This document shows positions 10,501 to 17,732 of a DNA stretch of 64,000 bases, piece after piece. The notes beneath the pieces were generated by a model that did no database searches, was not told the origin of the DNA, and worked only from the letters and a program-made list of their open reading frames with translations. Position numbers and translations under genes: made by a program. The first letter of the stretch is position 1, and the number at the start of each line of letters is the position of its first letter. Origin of the DNA: Streptomyces aureoverticillatus (GTDB lineage Bacteria > Actinomycetota > Actinomycetes > Streptomycetales > Streptomycetaceae); contig NZ_BMSY01000001.1 in the NCBI RefSeq assembly GCF_014649395.1, positions 1,054,001-1,118,000 of the forward strand, read 5' to 3'.

Positions 10501-10586
10501 TCCCCTGCCGAGCGCCGACGCCCCGGCAGGGGCTGAGGCGTCCGGTTCCGCGGACCCGTCGAGCTTGGGGTGGTACGTCGCGCCAT
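7572..10586 (-). CDS. Membrane protein with LysM and BTAD domains
   Basis: A 1004-residue protein. Residues about 28-55 and 70-100 hold membrane helices, with another near 125-145. A LysM-like domain follows at about 205-270 (DSLWEIAERHLGDGRRYKEI...LIRPGWIMEMP). After a charged linker there is a further helix near 360-380, a long central domain (about 395-760), and a C-terminal block (about 765-1000) with winged-helix-like (VLASALWPRGVTDDVRDALV) and TPR-like helices (YGWLTHEIIDAQL) of a bacterial transcriptional activation domain. Such a LysM-BTAD protein may be a membrane-bound regulator or a pilus assembly scaffold. It lies between TadG-like and prepilin peptidase genes, same strand. Confidence 0.8.
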   Translation of the reverse strand: MARRTTPSSTGPRNRTPQPLPGRRRSAGDFVKAFLAFVALAALVVGVPGALAYFVGWPLPGGAPSLDWLQQEITVGTFINVLTVVVWLAWAQFTACVLVEVKAALSGVGMPGRVPGAGPSQVLARQLVAALLLVGATAASFAPGLSQFGQSLEGNQKPAAAAAQQTPGVFGQDQQSAAASAAGALAEQAGHAAAKAGTGQDGDTKFYRIQPPEGRHHDSLWEIAERHLGDGRRYKEIYQLNKDREQPDGSRLSEASLIRPGWIMEMPADAHGGELVEMPDDAPKVSEEVREQISDYAKSGDQRQGGGAQEGGDRQGGGGSVDRDTTHITIPEQRPDGAGRGDGKETGQGGGKETPAGAEESADASGSSDSSFGLPEALIGAPLLAAGLLGALGRRRRHALWQSAMGTVGLRRGMEPPTPTGSAADAQDALLVGADPEGVRLLDRSLRGLAAALAEESRPLPTVYAAWLSNGDLHLQLAQPSGRPPAPWQLGQDETFWTLARTDAGRFGDVDTAAPYPGLVCLGTMDDSRLLLNLEAVPGIVSLAGTAADRAAVFASVAAELATNGWSDRMTITLVGFGDDLTPLAPNRLRHLEDVEALIETMEAETRQRRGALGAAGHDSVLTGRTGPAQHTRWAPHLVLLADGPSAEDAVKLAELAADASRLGIGYLVGSDSGDLPGAAWEMRITGEGKLVAPLLGLELEAQRLPDALRRAVVELFVDADPRPGGGGDGSDGGAAVAPPFLVDVSEQGRPAVYARLVGSYEIIGLETPDGERSALLHEALALLLLHREGVHPRVLASALWPRGVTDDVRDALVDRLRDWLGSDPDGSPRLRSDETGRLKLAKSVVSDLDVLRSLYHEATQGRGSGNRAVRGRMLTDALVLVRGPLLADRPQGRYGWLTHEIIDAQLPLLVADIGLALSEFHLEKDRAEKAIEALNAALGSAPGDERLWNELLRATHAVGDPARLRSLAADLVARSGARGLPPRTEALLDELLPAWRAGAASAG

Positions 10587-10690
10587 GGCGGGTGTCCTGG
10601 TCCTGATCCTTGTGTGGGCTCGTATGTGTGTGGGGTGCGTGTGTACGTACTCGGCGATGTTACGGAAGGTGCCGACGCCCTGGCAGGGCC

Positions 10691-10725
10691 TGTGGACAAC
10701 CTCGGAGTTGTGGACAACTCCGAGG
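10691..10725. promoter_or_regulatory. Two perfect DnaA boxes with an overlapping 12-bp palindrome
   Basis: The 9-mer TGTGGACAA, complement of the Streptomyces-preferred DnaA box TTGTCCACA, occurs at 10691-10699 and 10709-10717, 18 bases apart. The second lies inside a perfect inverted repeat: CCTCGGAGTTGT at 10700-10711, two bases, and ACAACTCCGAGG at 10714-10725. The site sits in the 165-base gap between the TadG-like gene and the LysM-BTAD gene, in the leader of the latter. Two exact copies in so short a gap are unlikely by chance, but binding is inferred. Confidence 0.65.
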
Positions 10726-10751
10726 CCACATGCCCGGTCCGGGCCGCCTGC

Positions 10752-11219
10752 CTACCCCACCTCGTTCTCCGCCGCCGCCCGCCCGCGCACCGTCACGTCG
10801 CCGCCGAAGAACATCCCGGTGAACACCGGGCTGTACGTCATCTGGACCTCGACCTCGACCTGCTCGGGGGTGGCGGTGACGCAGTGGGTGGCCGCCACGT
10901 CCGGGCCGTTCAGGCCCATTTCGCGGGCGAACTTCTTGACCCGGGCGCCGCAGTTCTCGTAGTTGATGGGGGCACCCTCCGCGCCTTCGTACAGGCCCTC
11001 CGTGTCGAGGTCCTGCGCGGCGTAGCGGGCGGCCTGTTCGGCGATGTCGGCGGCGCGTTCGCGCTTGGAGATGGACAGGCCGCCGTCGATCACGAACGCG
11101 GTCAGGGTGAGGAAGACCAGCGCGAAGACGATGACGGCGCCCGCGCCCGAGCCCCGGTCGTCGAGGCGGGCCCGACGGGCGTCGGCCCACTCGCGCGCCC
11201 GTGTCACTGCCGCTCTCAC
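10752..11219 (-). CDS. TadG-like pilus assembly protein
   Basis: A 155-residue membrane-anchored protein. After a charged N-terminus comes a glycine and a single helix (AGAVIVFALVFLTLTAFVIDGG) with the SISKRERAADIAEQAARYAAQ segment typical of TadG/TadE-like Flp assembly proteins. Unlike the two TadE proteins upstream, it lacks the Glu at position +5 after the glycine, so it may not be processed by the prepilin peptidase. The GTG at 11219 overlaps the upstream stop in a GTGA junction and has a CGGAGG site, so it is translationally coupled. Confidence 0.85.
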   Translation of the reverse strand: MRAAVTRAREWADARRARLDDRGSGAGAVIVFALVFLTLTAFVIDGGLSISKRERAADIAEQAARYAAQDLDTEGLYEGAEGAPINYENCGARVKKFAREMGLNGPDVAATHCVTATPEQVEVEVQMTYSPVFTGMFFGGDVTVRGRAAAENEVG

Positions 11220-11632
11220 GCCGACCTCCGATACGGATCCAGCGGGGAGCTGAAGCTCGCCTCCAGCGTCGTCGGGATGTCGAGGCCGAGCATCGCGAGG
11301 CCCCGCACCTCGCAGCTCACCTCGACCGTGAAGAGCGTGTCCGGCTCGAAGCCCGCGCTCTTCTGGACGACATGGACCGGGCCCGAGCAGACGTCCTCCA
11401 GGTCGGCCTTGGCGGCCTTGCGCGCCTCGGCCATCGCCGTGCCCTGGTCCTTCTGGATGGAGCCCGCGCGGGCGGCGTCGCGGGCCGCGCCGTCGATGGC
11501 CCCCCGGCCGTCGACGAGCTGCCCGAAGGCCACCAGGACCAGGATGAAGAGGATCATCACCGGTGCCAGGATGACGACTTCGACGGTCGAGAGTCCTCGA
11601 TCATCAGCCGCCGTACGCCGTACCCCCCGCAT
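11216..11632 (-). CDS. TadE-type minor pilin (second copy)
   Basis: A 138-residue pseudopilin. The class III signal DDRG|LSTVEVVILAPVMILFI carries the Glu at +5 required for prepilin peptidase processing, followed by the hydrophobic helix and a periplasmic-type beta domain with two cysteines (DVCSG and EVSCEV). It starts at ATG 11632, sharing one base with the TGA of the preceding TadE gene, and overlaps the next gene by four bases. This tight coupling suggests fixed stoichiometry within the pilus assembly operon. Confidence 0.88.
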   Translation of the reverse strand: MRGVRRTAADDRGLSTVEVVILAPVMILFILVLVAFGQLVDGRGAIDGAARDAARAGSIQKDQGTAMAEARKAAKADLEDVCSGPVHVVQKSAGFEPDTLFTVEVSCEVRGLAMLGLDIPTTLEASFSSPLDPYRRSA

Positions 11633-12081
11633 CAGCCGTCCTCCTCGACGAACCGTTCCACCGGCCCCGACGACTGCGCGTGCACCGTCATGTCGAGACC
11701 GGGAAACACCGTGGGCACCTTGGCCGTGATCTCCACGCCGACCGTGTTCTGCTCCGGCTGGATGGTCTTCACGTCGGGGCCGAGCACCAGCTTCGGCCCG
11801 AGCTGACGGATGTAGGCGTCGGCGACGTCGGTCGCCTCGCCCCGCCAGCCGCCCGGGTTCTCGTCGGCCGTGGCGCGGGCCTTGCGCGCGCCCGCCTGGG
11901 CCGCCGCCTGGGCGACGTGGTCCGCGAAGAAGTACAGCGCGAACTGCACCGTCGCGAAGATCAGGAAGAAGAGCACCGGGGTGAGCAGCACGAACTCGAT
12001 CGCGGTCATGCCGGATTCGCCGCGGGCGGAGGCGGCCTCCACCCTTCGGCGTACGAATCCCGGCATCCGGTCACGATTCAC
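11632..12081 (-). CDS. TadE-type minor pilin (first copy)
   Basis: A 149-residue pseudopilin with the cleavage site GESG|MTAIEFVLLTPVLFFLI, Glu at +5, then a helix and a soluble domain (TVGVEITAKVPTVFPGLDMTV). GTG 12081 starts three bases after the Flp pilin stop. It is paralogous in layout to the next gene: same signal type, similar length, different soluble domain. TadE proteins are needed for Flp pilus assembly in other bacteria; here that role is inferred from motif and operon position. Confidence 0.88.
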   Translation of the reverse strand: MNRDRMPGFVRRRVEAASARGESGMTAIEFVLLTPVLFFLIFATVQFALYFFADHVAQAAAQAGARKARATADENPGGWRGEATDVADAYIRQLGPKLVLGPDVKTIQPEQNTVGVEITAKVPTVFPGLDMTVHAQSSGPVERFVEEDG

Positions 12082-12084
12082 GGT

Positions 12085-12336
12085 TCAGCAGGTCTTGCTG
12101 GCGTCGGCGCCCTCGATGCAGTCGCTGACCTTGTCGGCGCCGCCCTTGAGCGCGTTGTTGATGATCGCGGCGACCACGCCGACGATCGCCACGACGACCG
12201 CGGAGATGATCACCCACTCGACCGCGGACGCGCCGCGGTCGAGCTCGCCGGAGCGGGCGCGCCGCACGCGACCCTGAAGGAAGGTCACGAGGAAGTCGAC
12301 CGCCGGGATGCCGGTGCTGAAGTTCCGTCCGTTCAT
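12085..12336 (-). CDS. flp: Flp-type major pilin prepilin
   Basis: An 83-residue prepilin. The class III cleavage site is ELDRG|ASAVEWVIISAVVV, with Glu at +5 and a single hydrophobic helix ending INNALKGG. The tail holds two cysteines (SDCIEG...SKTC) that could form a disulphide. The leader before the cleavage site is 35 residues. ATG 12336 has a GAGAGG site 10 bases upstream; the frame is open much further upstream but this ATG fits. It is the first of the small pilin genes after tadC, 94 bases downstream of it. Confidence 0.9.
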   Translation of the reverse strand: MNGRNFSTGIPAVDFLVTFLQGRVRRARSGELDRGASAVEWVIISAVVVAIVGVVAAIINNALKGGADKVSDCIEGADASKTC

Positions 12337-12430
12337 GGTGAGTTGTCCTCTCGAAACAATGTGTGTGGGGGGATGTACGGGTCGGGTCTGTGGGCGGGGT
12401 TCGACGGTCCCCGTCGGAGGGTTCAGGGGT

Positions 12431-13360
12431 TCAGGCCTGGAACACGCGCATCGCCGCCGGAAAGATGAGGAACACCAGGAATCCCGCACACAGCAACAGC
12501 TGTGCCACCAGCATCGACTGTGACTTCTCGCCCGCGCTGCCCTCGATCTCGGCGAGCTCGCGGTGCCGCATGGTCTCCGCGCGGGAGGCGAGCGACTCGC
12601 GCACCTTCGCGCCGTCGTCCGCGACGAGGGCCAGCGACGCGGAGAGGTCCTTGAGCTCTTCGACGCCCAGCTCCTCGCCGAGCGCGCCGAGCGCCTGCCA
12701 CTGGCTGATGCCGGTGATCCGGGCGTCGGCCAGGGCGTTGCGGATACGTTGCGCCGCCCAGCCGTCGGACACCTCGGCCGCCGCCATCAGCGCCTCGGGC
12801 AGGCCGCGGCCGCCCGCGAGGCTCATGGAGACCAGGTCCAGATAGGCGCCGATGACGCGCCGCAGGTCGCGCCGCTTGTCCTGCGCGTCCCGCCGCACTT
12901 CGAGGTCCGGCAGGAAGAAGAACAGCACCCCGAACATCAGGGCCAGCCACACCGGGATGATGGGGCTGCGGCCGAAGTTGAGCGTGTAGATGACCACGAA
13001 GAGGAACGGGCCGAAGAAGACGCCGGTGGCCGCGAGCAGCACCTTCGTCGCCAGGAACTTCTCCCAGCTCCGGTCGAGCACGGCCAGGTCCGCCCGCAGC
13101 GACCGCATCTCCCAGCCCTGCTGGACGTAGAACTCGGCCACCCGCATCCCGACCCGGCCGCGCAGCGTGCCGAGCCGCCCGGTGTCCTCGGCGTCCGCCG
13201 CCCGGTGCGAGGACTCGTACGCGGCGCCGCGCGCCCGCATCGCGTCGATGCGCGCGACCGTGGCGACCGCGCTGCGCTTGGCCGGGATCAGCGCCCGGAC
13301 GAGGGCGAAGACGCCGAGGCCCAGGGTGGCGCCGATGACGATCGGCATGGTCAGGTTCAT
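12431..13360 (-). CDS. tadC: TadC, type II secretion F-family membrane protein
   Basis: A 309-residue inner-membrane platform protein. It has a short N-terminal helix (MPIVIGATLGLGVFALV), a cytoplasmic segment, a central pair of hydrophobic helices (GVFFGPFLFVVIYTL and LALMFGVLFFFLPD), the T2SSF domain helices (YLDLVSMSLAGGRGLPEAL) and a C-terminal helix (MLVAQLLLCAGFLVFLIFPAAM). It pairs with TadB to form the pilus assembly platform driven by TadA. ATG 13360 overlaps the tadB stop by four bases. Confidence 0.92.
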   Translation of the reverse strand: MNLTMPIVIGATLGLGVFALVRALIPAKRSAVATVARIDAMRARGAAYESSHRAADAEDTGRLGTLRGRVGMRVAEFYVQQGWEMRSLRADLAVLDRSWEKFLATKVLLAATGVFFGPFLFVVIYTLNFGRSPIIPVWLALMFGVLFFFLPDLEVRRDAQDKRRDLRRVIGAYLDLVSMSLAGGRGLPEALMAAAEVSDGWAAQRIRNALADARITGISQWQALGALGEELGVEELKDLSASLALVADDGAKVRESLASRAETMRHRELAEIEGSAGEKSQSMLVAQLLLCAGFLVFLIFPAAMRVFQA

Positions 13361-14391
13361 CGGCGTACCCCCTCATTGGCGCCCGGGTGGGGCGGGTGCG
13401 GGGTGTTCGCGTGCGGCGGCAGCGTCTGCCGGCCCGCCGCGCCCGCTTCGGCGCCGGGCACCGGAGCGCCGCCCGGCCCCCGGGGACGTACGAACTGGAC
13501 TCCCGGCTCGTCCCGGACCAGGAAGCGGTCCGGCGTCTCGACCGTCGACAGCTTGCGCAGCCACCAGAAGCCGAGCGCGAACAGGCCGCACACGCAGGCG
13601 AGCACGAGCTGCCCGACGGGCGTGCCGTACGGCGACACGAACTCGCGGTTGAAGATCGAGAGTCCGAGTACGAAGGCGATGGAGACCGCGACCACGATCT
13701 GCACCGAACGCCGGGTCGAGGCGCGCTGCGCCATCACGCGCTGGCGCATGTCGACCTCCTCGCGCGCGGACTTGGCGAGCGCGCCGAGGACCTGGCGCAG
13801 GCCGGGCCCGCGCAGCTTCGAGTTGAGGATCAGCGCCGCGACGATGATGTCGGCCGAGGCGTCGTCGATCTCGTCGGCGAGGATCTGGAGGGCCTCGGGC
13901 AGCGGCGTACGCGCCCGCAACCGGTCGACGAGGGCGTCGAGATGGGGCCTCAGGACGGGTGCCGCGGCCCGCGCGGACGCCGGGATGGCCTGCTCCAGGC
14001 CGACCGCGCCCGCGATGGTGTCGCGCAGCGACTCGGTCCAGGCCGCGAGGGCCTCGACCCGCTTCATCTGCTGGCGCTCCTCGGCGGCACCGCCGAACAG
14101 CTTGTCCCAGAAGAAGACGAGGACGCCGGCCGCGATGCCGGCCACCGCCCACCGCGACAGCAGCAGGACGACCAGGCCGACGCCGGCGGCGAGCGAGCCG
14201 CGCTGCCCGGCGAACCGGACGAGTTCGCTCATCCGCTCGCTGGCGCGCTGCTTCTCGTGGGCCGGCTTGGCGGGCAGGCCGCGGATCGCGACGGCGAGCA
14301 GCGCGAGGCCGCCGCCGACGGCGACGCCGCAGGCCAGCCCGTACAGCACGGGCAGCGAGAACAGACCCCCCATGGAGCCGAGTGAGTTCAT
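13357..14391 (-). CDS. tadB: TadB, type II secretion F-family membrane protein
   Basis: A 344-residue platform protein. N-terminal helices (PVLYGLACGVAVGGGLALLAVAI and GVGLVVLLLSRWAVAGIAAGVLVFF) precede a T2SSF domain (AWTESLRDTIAGAVGLEQAI, ASADIIVAALILNSKL) and two C-terminal helices (IVVAVSIAFVLGLSI, LVLACVCGLFALGFWWL). The tail is Pro/Gly-rich. It starts eight bases after the tadA stop and overlaps tadC. Confidence 0.92.
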   Translation of the reverse strand: MNSLGSMGGLFSLPVLYGLACGVAVGGGLALLAVAIRGLPAKPAHEKQRASERMSELVRFAGQRGSLAAGVGLVVLLLSRWAVAGIAAGVLVFFWDKLFGGAAEERQQMKRVEALAAWTESLRDTIAGAVGLEQAIPASARAAAPVLRPHLDALVDRLRARTPLPEALQILADEIDDASADIIVAALILNSKLRGPGLRQVLGALAKSAREEVDMRQRVMAQRASTRRSVQIVVAVSIAFVLGLSIFNREFVSPYGTPVGQLVLACVCGLFALGFWWLRKLSTVETPDRFLVRDEPGVQFVRPRGPGGAPVPGAEAGAAGRQTLPPHANTPHPPHPGANEGVRR

Positions 14392-14398
14392 GTCGTGC

Positions 14399-15706
14399 TC
14401 ACCCCCATTGCCCGGCGGGCCGGTAGCCGAATGCGGCGAGGTCGTCCATGCAGGCGATCGGCGCGTGCGGCACGACGCGGCCGTCCGGTGCCTCCGCGAA
14501 CACCTCGCTGGACAGCACGCGTCCGTCGACGCCGTTGACCTCGCGGACGGAGGTCACCATCCGCTGGAGTTTGCCGCCGGTCTGGTAGTTGTTGCGCCGC
14601 TGGATGAAGACGACGAAGTTCACGGCGCCGGCGACGAGCATCTGGCTGGCCTCGATGGGCAGCCGCTCGGAGGCCTGGAGCGCGTACGTCGAGATCCTGT
14701 TGAAGACCTCGCTGGAGCTGTTGGCGTGGATCGTGGACAGCGAGCCGTCGTTGCCCTGCGACATGGCGTTGAGCATGGTCACGATCTCGTCGCCGAGGAC
14801 CTCGCCGACGATGACGCGGGAGGGGTTCATGCGCAGCGAACGCCGCACCAGCTCGGCCATGGATATCGCGCCCTGGCCCTCGGAGTTGGGCAGCCGCTCC
14901 TCGAACGCCACCACGTTGGGGTGCAGGTCGGCGAAGGTGTCCAGGCCGAGCTCCAGGGCGCGCTCGACGGTGATGAGGCGCTCGTGCGGCGGGATCTCGT
15001 TGGCGAGGGCCCGAAGCAGTGTGGTCTTTCCGGCGTTGGTGGCGCCCGCGATCATGATGTTCTTGCGGGCGCGCACGGCGCAGGCGAGGAAGTGCGCGAC
15101 GTCCGGCGTGAGCGTCCCGTTGCCGACCAGGTCGGACATGAACACCTTGCCCATGCGCGCGCGGCGGATGGACAGGGCGGGCCGCCGGGCCACGTCCATC
15201 ACCGCGGAGAGCCGGGAGCCGTCCGGAAGCCGCAGGTCGAGCTGGGGGTTGGCGGTGTCGAAGGGCCGGGACGACAGTCCCGAGTAGGCGCCGAGGACCT
15301 GGATGAGCTCGATCAGCTCTTCATCCGTCTCGGCGACGGGCTCGCCCTTGACCTCACGTCCGTCGGCGTACCCGACGAAGACCTGGTCGCACCCGTTGAT
15401 GTCGATGTTCTCGACCTCGGGGTCGTCCAGGAGGGGCTGGAGGCGGCCGACGCCGAAGAGCGCGGCGTGCACGGCGGCCGCGTACTGCTCCTCGGTCTCG
15501 GCGTCCAGCGGGGTGCGCCCGGCGTTGATCTCGCCCCGGGCGTACTCCTCCAGGATCTGCGCGATGACGGCGCGGGCGTACTGCCGCTCGTCCTCGCTGG
15601 ACATCGGCGTGACGCCGGAGACCTGGTCGAGGCGGCGCTGCTCTGCGATGCGGTCACCGGCGTCCTGCCGGAACCGCTTCACCAGCTGGTGGTCGACGGC
15701 ACTCAT
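14399..15706 (-). CDS. tadA: TadA/CpaF-type pilus assembly ATPase
   Basis: A 435-residue hexameric secretion ATPase of the CpaF/TadA group. Near residue 220 is the Walker A motif GATNAGKTT; downstream are the Asp box (TVERALELGLD), the Walker B region (RVIVGEVLGDE) and the His box (SLSTIHANSS). The N-terminal domain (EINAGRTPLDAETEEQYAAAV, VENIDINGCDQVFVG) is also characteristic. ATG 15706 overlaps the preceding stop in an ATGA junction; the frame stays open far upstream but that is a shadow of the neighbouring gene. It would power Flp pilus assembly. Confidence 0.95.
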   Translation of the reverse strand: MSAVDHQLVKRFRQDAGDRIAEQRRLDQVSGVTPMSSEDERQYARAVIAQILEEYARGEINAGRTPLDAETEEQYAAAVHAALFGVGRLQPLLDDPEVENIDINGCDQVFVGYADGREVKGEPVAETDEELIELIQVLGAYSGLSSRPFDTANPQLDLRLPDGSRLSAVMDVARRPALSIRRARMGKVFMSDLVGNGTLTPDVAHFLACAVRARKNIMIAGATNAGKTTLLRALANEIPPHERLITVERALELGLDTFADLHPNVVAFEERLPNSEGQGAISMAELVRRSLRMNPSRVIVGEVLGDEIVTMLNAMSQGNDGSLSTIHANSSSEVFNRISTYALQASERLPIEASQMLVAGAVNFVVFIQRRNNYQTGGKLQRMVTSVREVNGVDGRVLSSEVFAEAPDGRVVPHAPIACMDDLAAFGYRPAGQWG

Positions 15707-16542
15707 CGCCCGGCACCCGCCGTCGGGCCCGTGGCCGGATTCGCCCAGGCGGCGCCGTACTGCTGGTACAGGTCGACGGTCACCTTGCGCGCGGACCGAA
15801 TGAGCATCGACTTGTCGAGCCGCCCGCGCTTGCGCCCCGCGAGCTGGTCGGCGCCGACCGGGTCGTCGGCGAGGGTGCCGACGACGCGGGCGCCGGTCTG
15901 CGCGGCCACGAGCATGTCGTTGACCTGGTGTATCAGCTTGCCGGAGTTGGCCGGTTCGGCGATGAGGACGACGCCGATGAGGGGCGTCGCGAGCGATGCG
16001 GCGCCGCGGGAGCCGCCGTGCAGCTTGGCGGCGAGGGCGGCGGCGCGGTCGCGTACCCGGGCGATGGCCTCCGGCTCCGTACGCGAGATCAGCAGGACGA
16101 GCGCGGCGTGCGGGAACAGCTCGATCGCCGGGCTGTCGCCCGCGATCCGCCCGCAGTCGGCGATGACGTCGGCGGGCGCGTGCGGGGAGTCGGCGAGCTG
16201 GGCGAAGGCGCGCCCGAGCGTCGGCCAGATCCCGGCGAGCCCGGCGGCCTGCTCGGAGATGCCGAGGCCGACGAGGACTTCGAGGCCGCCGGACAACGGC
16301 TGGGTGTGGTCCCAGAGTTGGTCGGGGACGAGCCCGCGGCGCGCCGTCGCGGCGATGGACAGCATGCCGGTGTTCGGGTTGAGCGGGCCGCCGTGCGCGG
16401 CGGCGCTGCGGTAGACGAGGTCGCCGCCCGCGGGGTCGGTCTCCGCGACGAGCACGCGCCGCGGCCACACCGCCGCGAGCGCGACGGCCGCGGTGGTGAC
16501 GCCGGGGGAGCCTTTGTCGGCGGCGAGAGCGATGAGGGCCAT
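15703..16542 (-). CDS. TadZ/CpaE-like ParA-family protein
   Basis: A 279-residue P-loop protein of the MinD/ParA type. The N-terminus has a deviant Walker A, AADKGSPGVTT, in which the signature lysine follows the aspartate (DKGSPG), then LVAETDPAGGDL for switch I and VIADCGRI for Walker B. TadZ/CpaE proteins place the pilus machine at a pole or site in the cell. ATG 16542 lies 18 bases after the CpaB-like stop; it overlaps tadA by four bases. Confidence 0.85.
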   Translation of the reverse strand: MALIALAADKGSPGVTTAAVALAAVWPRRVLVAETDPAGGDLVYRSAAAHGGPLNPNTGMLSIAATARRGLVPDQLWDHTQPLSGGLEVLVGLGISEQAAGLAGIWPTLGRAFAQLADSPHAPADVIADCGRIAGDSPAIELFPHAALVLLISRTEPEAIARVRDRAAALAAKLHGGSRGAASLATPLIGVVLIAEPANSGKLIHQVNDMLVAAQTGARVVGTLADDPVGADQLAGRKRGRLDKSMLIRSARKVTVDLYQQYGAAWANPATGPTAGAGR

Positions 16543-16560
16543 GTGTCGTGTGCCCGCCCT

Positions 16561-17286
16561 CTAGTCGGCGGTCGTGGGGACGACCGCCACGGCGACTTCA
16601 CCGAGCGACGCGGCACTGGTGACCGCGGCGACGTCGTCGTTGTCGACGAGCACGGTGATGCTCAGGTTGCCGGTGCTGATGGTCGAGTCCTTGTTGCTGT
16701 TGACCAGGCCGACCCGGGCGTCGGCGACGAGGGGCGTGCGGGCGGCCGAGCTGCCCCCGGTGCCCTTGTCGCCGCTGGAGCTGGAGGAGCCGTTGGCGGC
16801 GACGCGGTAGAGGGCGACCGTGTCGCCCTGCTTCAGGGTGGAGGGGTACTGCCCCTCCTTCAGGGCGAGGCCCACGGATGCCTTGCCGGTGGGCAGGCCG
16901 CCCTTGTCGTCGAACATCTCGCCGACGACGACCGTGCCCGGGTAGATGGCGGTCTTGGCCTTGAGCTTCGCGAGCGCGCCGCGCTGGGACGCCTTGATGT
17001 AGTGGATCGAGGTGTCCTCGGCGACCATCACGGTGGTGCTGTTGTCCTTGTTGACCGATTCACCCGGTGCGACCTTCTCCGTCACCTTCACGACCTCGAT
17101 ACGGTCCCCCGCGCGCAGCACGAGCACCGTGGCGCCGAGCGCGCCGACCAGGATGAGCAGAACGGCCAGTGCGGCCAGCGCGGGTTTGCGCTCGCGAGGC
17201 GCTGTGGGAAGACGCTCACCGACCCCGGCCGGAGCCGGTACGCCGGAACGGTTGTTGCCCGCCCCCGTACGCTCTTGGATCTTCAC
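16561..17286 (-). CDS. CpaB/SAF-domain pilus assembly protein
   Basis: A 241-residue single-pass membrane protein. A short basic cytoplasmic N-terminus precedes a helix at about 36-58 (LAALAVLLILVGALGATVLVL), then an SAF-type domain (VTEKVAPGESVNKDNSTTVMV; KLKAKTAIYPGTVVVGEMF) and a second domain (KEGQYPSTLKQGDTVALYRV). This is the layout of CpaB/RcpC proteins, which stabilise the pilus complex. It is the first gene of the Tad operon, starting at GTG 17286; there is no secretin gene, as expected for a Gram-positive cell. Confidence 0.82.
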   Translation of the reverse strand: MKIQERTGAGNNRSGVPAPAGVGERLPTAPRERKPALAALAVLLILVGALGATVLVLRAGDRIEVVKVTEKVAPGESVNKDNSTTVMVAEDTSIHYIKASQRGALAKLKAKTAIYPGTVVVGEMFDDKGGLPTGKASVGLALKEGQYPSTLKQGDTVALYRVAANGSSSSSGDKGTGGSSAARTPLVADARVGLVNSNKDSTISTGNLSITVLVDNDDVAAVTSAASLGEVAVAVVPTTAD

Positions 17287-17732
17287 GCAACCGCTCCCCG
17301 TACGACCAAGAAAAATCCGTCATTTGCGACACCTGCATCCGCCTCGGCCGGGGTTCCATTGGCCCGTCAGCCCCAGGCGCGGTGTCAAGCCATCGCACCG
17401 TATCAGCAGCACATAAGCCCCTCAAGGCGCGTTATGAATCGCGAAGCTCAGGCGATCCATCGTTATTCACGCGCAACGTGAGGTGGTTGGTTCCACGATT
17501 GCCGGAGTTGTGCTCCGACAAGTCGGCGTGTGCGGGCGCGAACCAAATTGCTTTGCAGAGTCGAGGGGTGTACGGCGACTTCCCGCCACCCGGACCTCCG
17601 TGATCTGCGTCGCGCGATGAACCCGCCCCCGTCATGGGTCATCTCACCATCCGGCATACGCCGTTCCAGGTATCGGTCCATACCAAGTCCCGTACCTGCA
17701 AAGCTCCGTACCGAAAGAGAAATTCAACCCCC
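17287..17732. other. 446-base divergent intergenic region
   Basis: This gap separates the divergent Tad operon and the protease gene and must hold promoters for both. It is less GC-rich than the flanking genes. A small inverted repeat GGAG-TTGTG-CTCC lies near 17505-17517. Short open frames exist on both strands, but none has a ribosome site or plausible composition. I could not name a convincing -35/-10 pair. Confidence 0.5.

Noticed and set aside
12563..16414. A 1283-codon plus-strand open frame
   Set aside because: It runs antisense to tadC, tadB, tadA and the tadZ-like gene, all of which have strong motifs and coupled starts.
17287..17635. Short open frames in the divergent gap before the protease
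   Set aside because: No ribosome sites, poor codon use and frames on both strands of similar quality.
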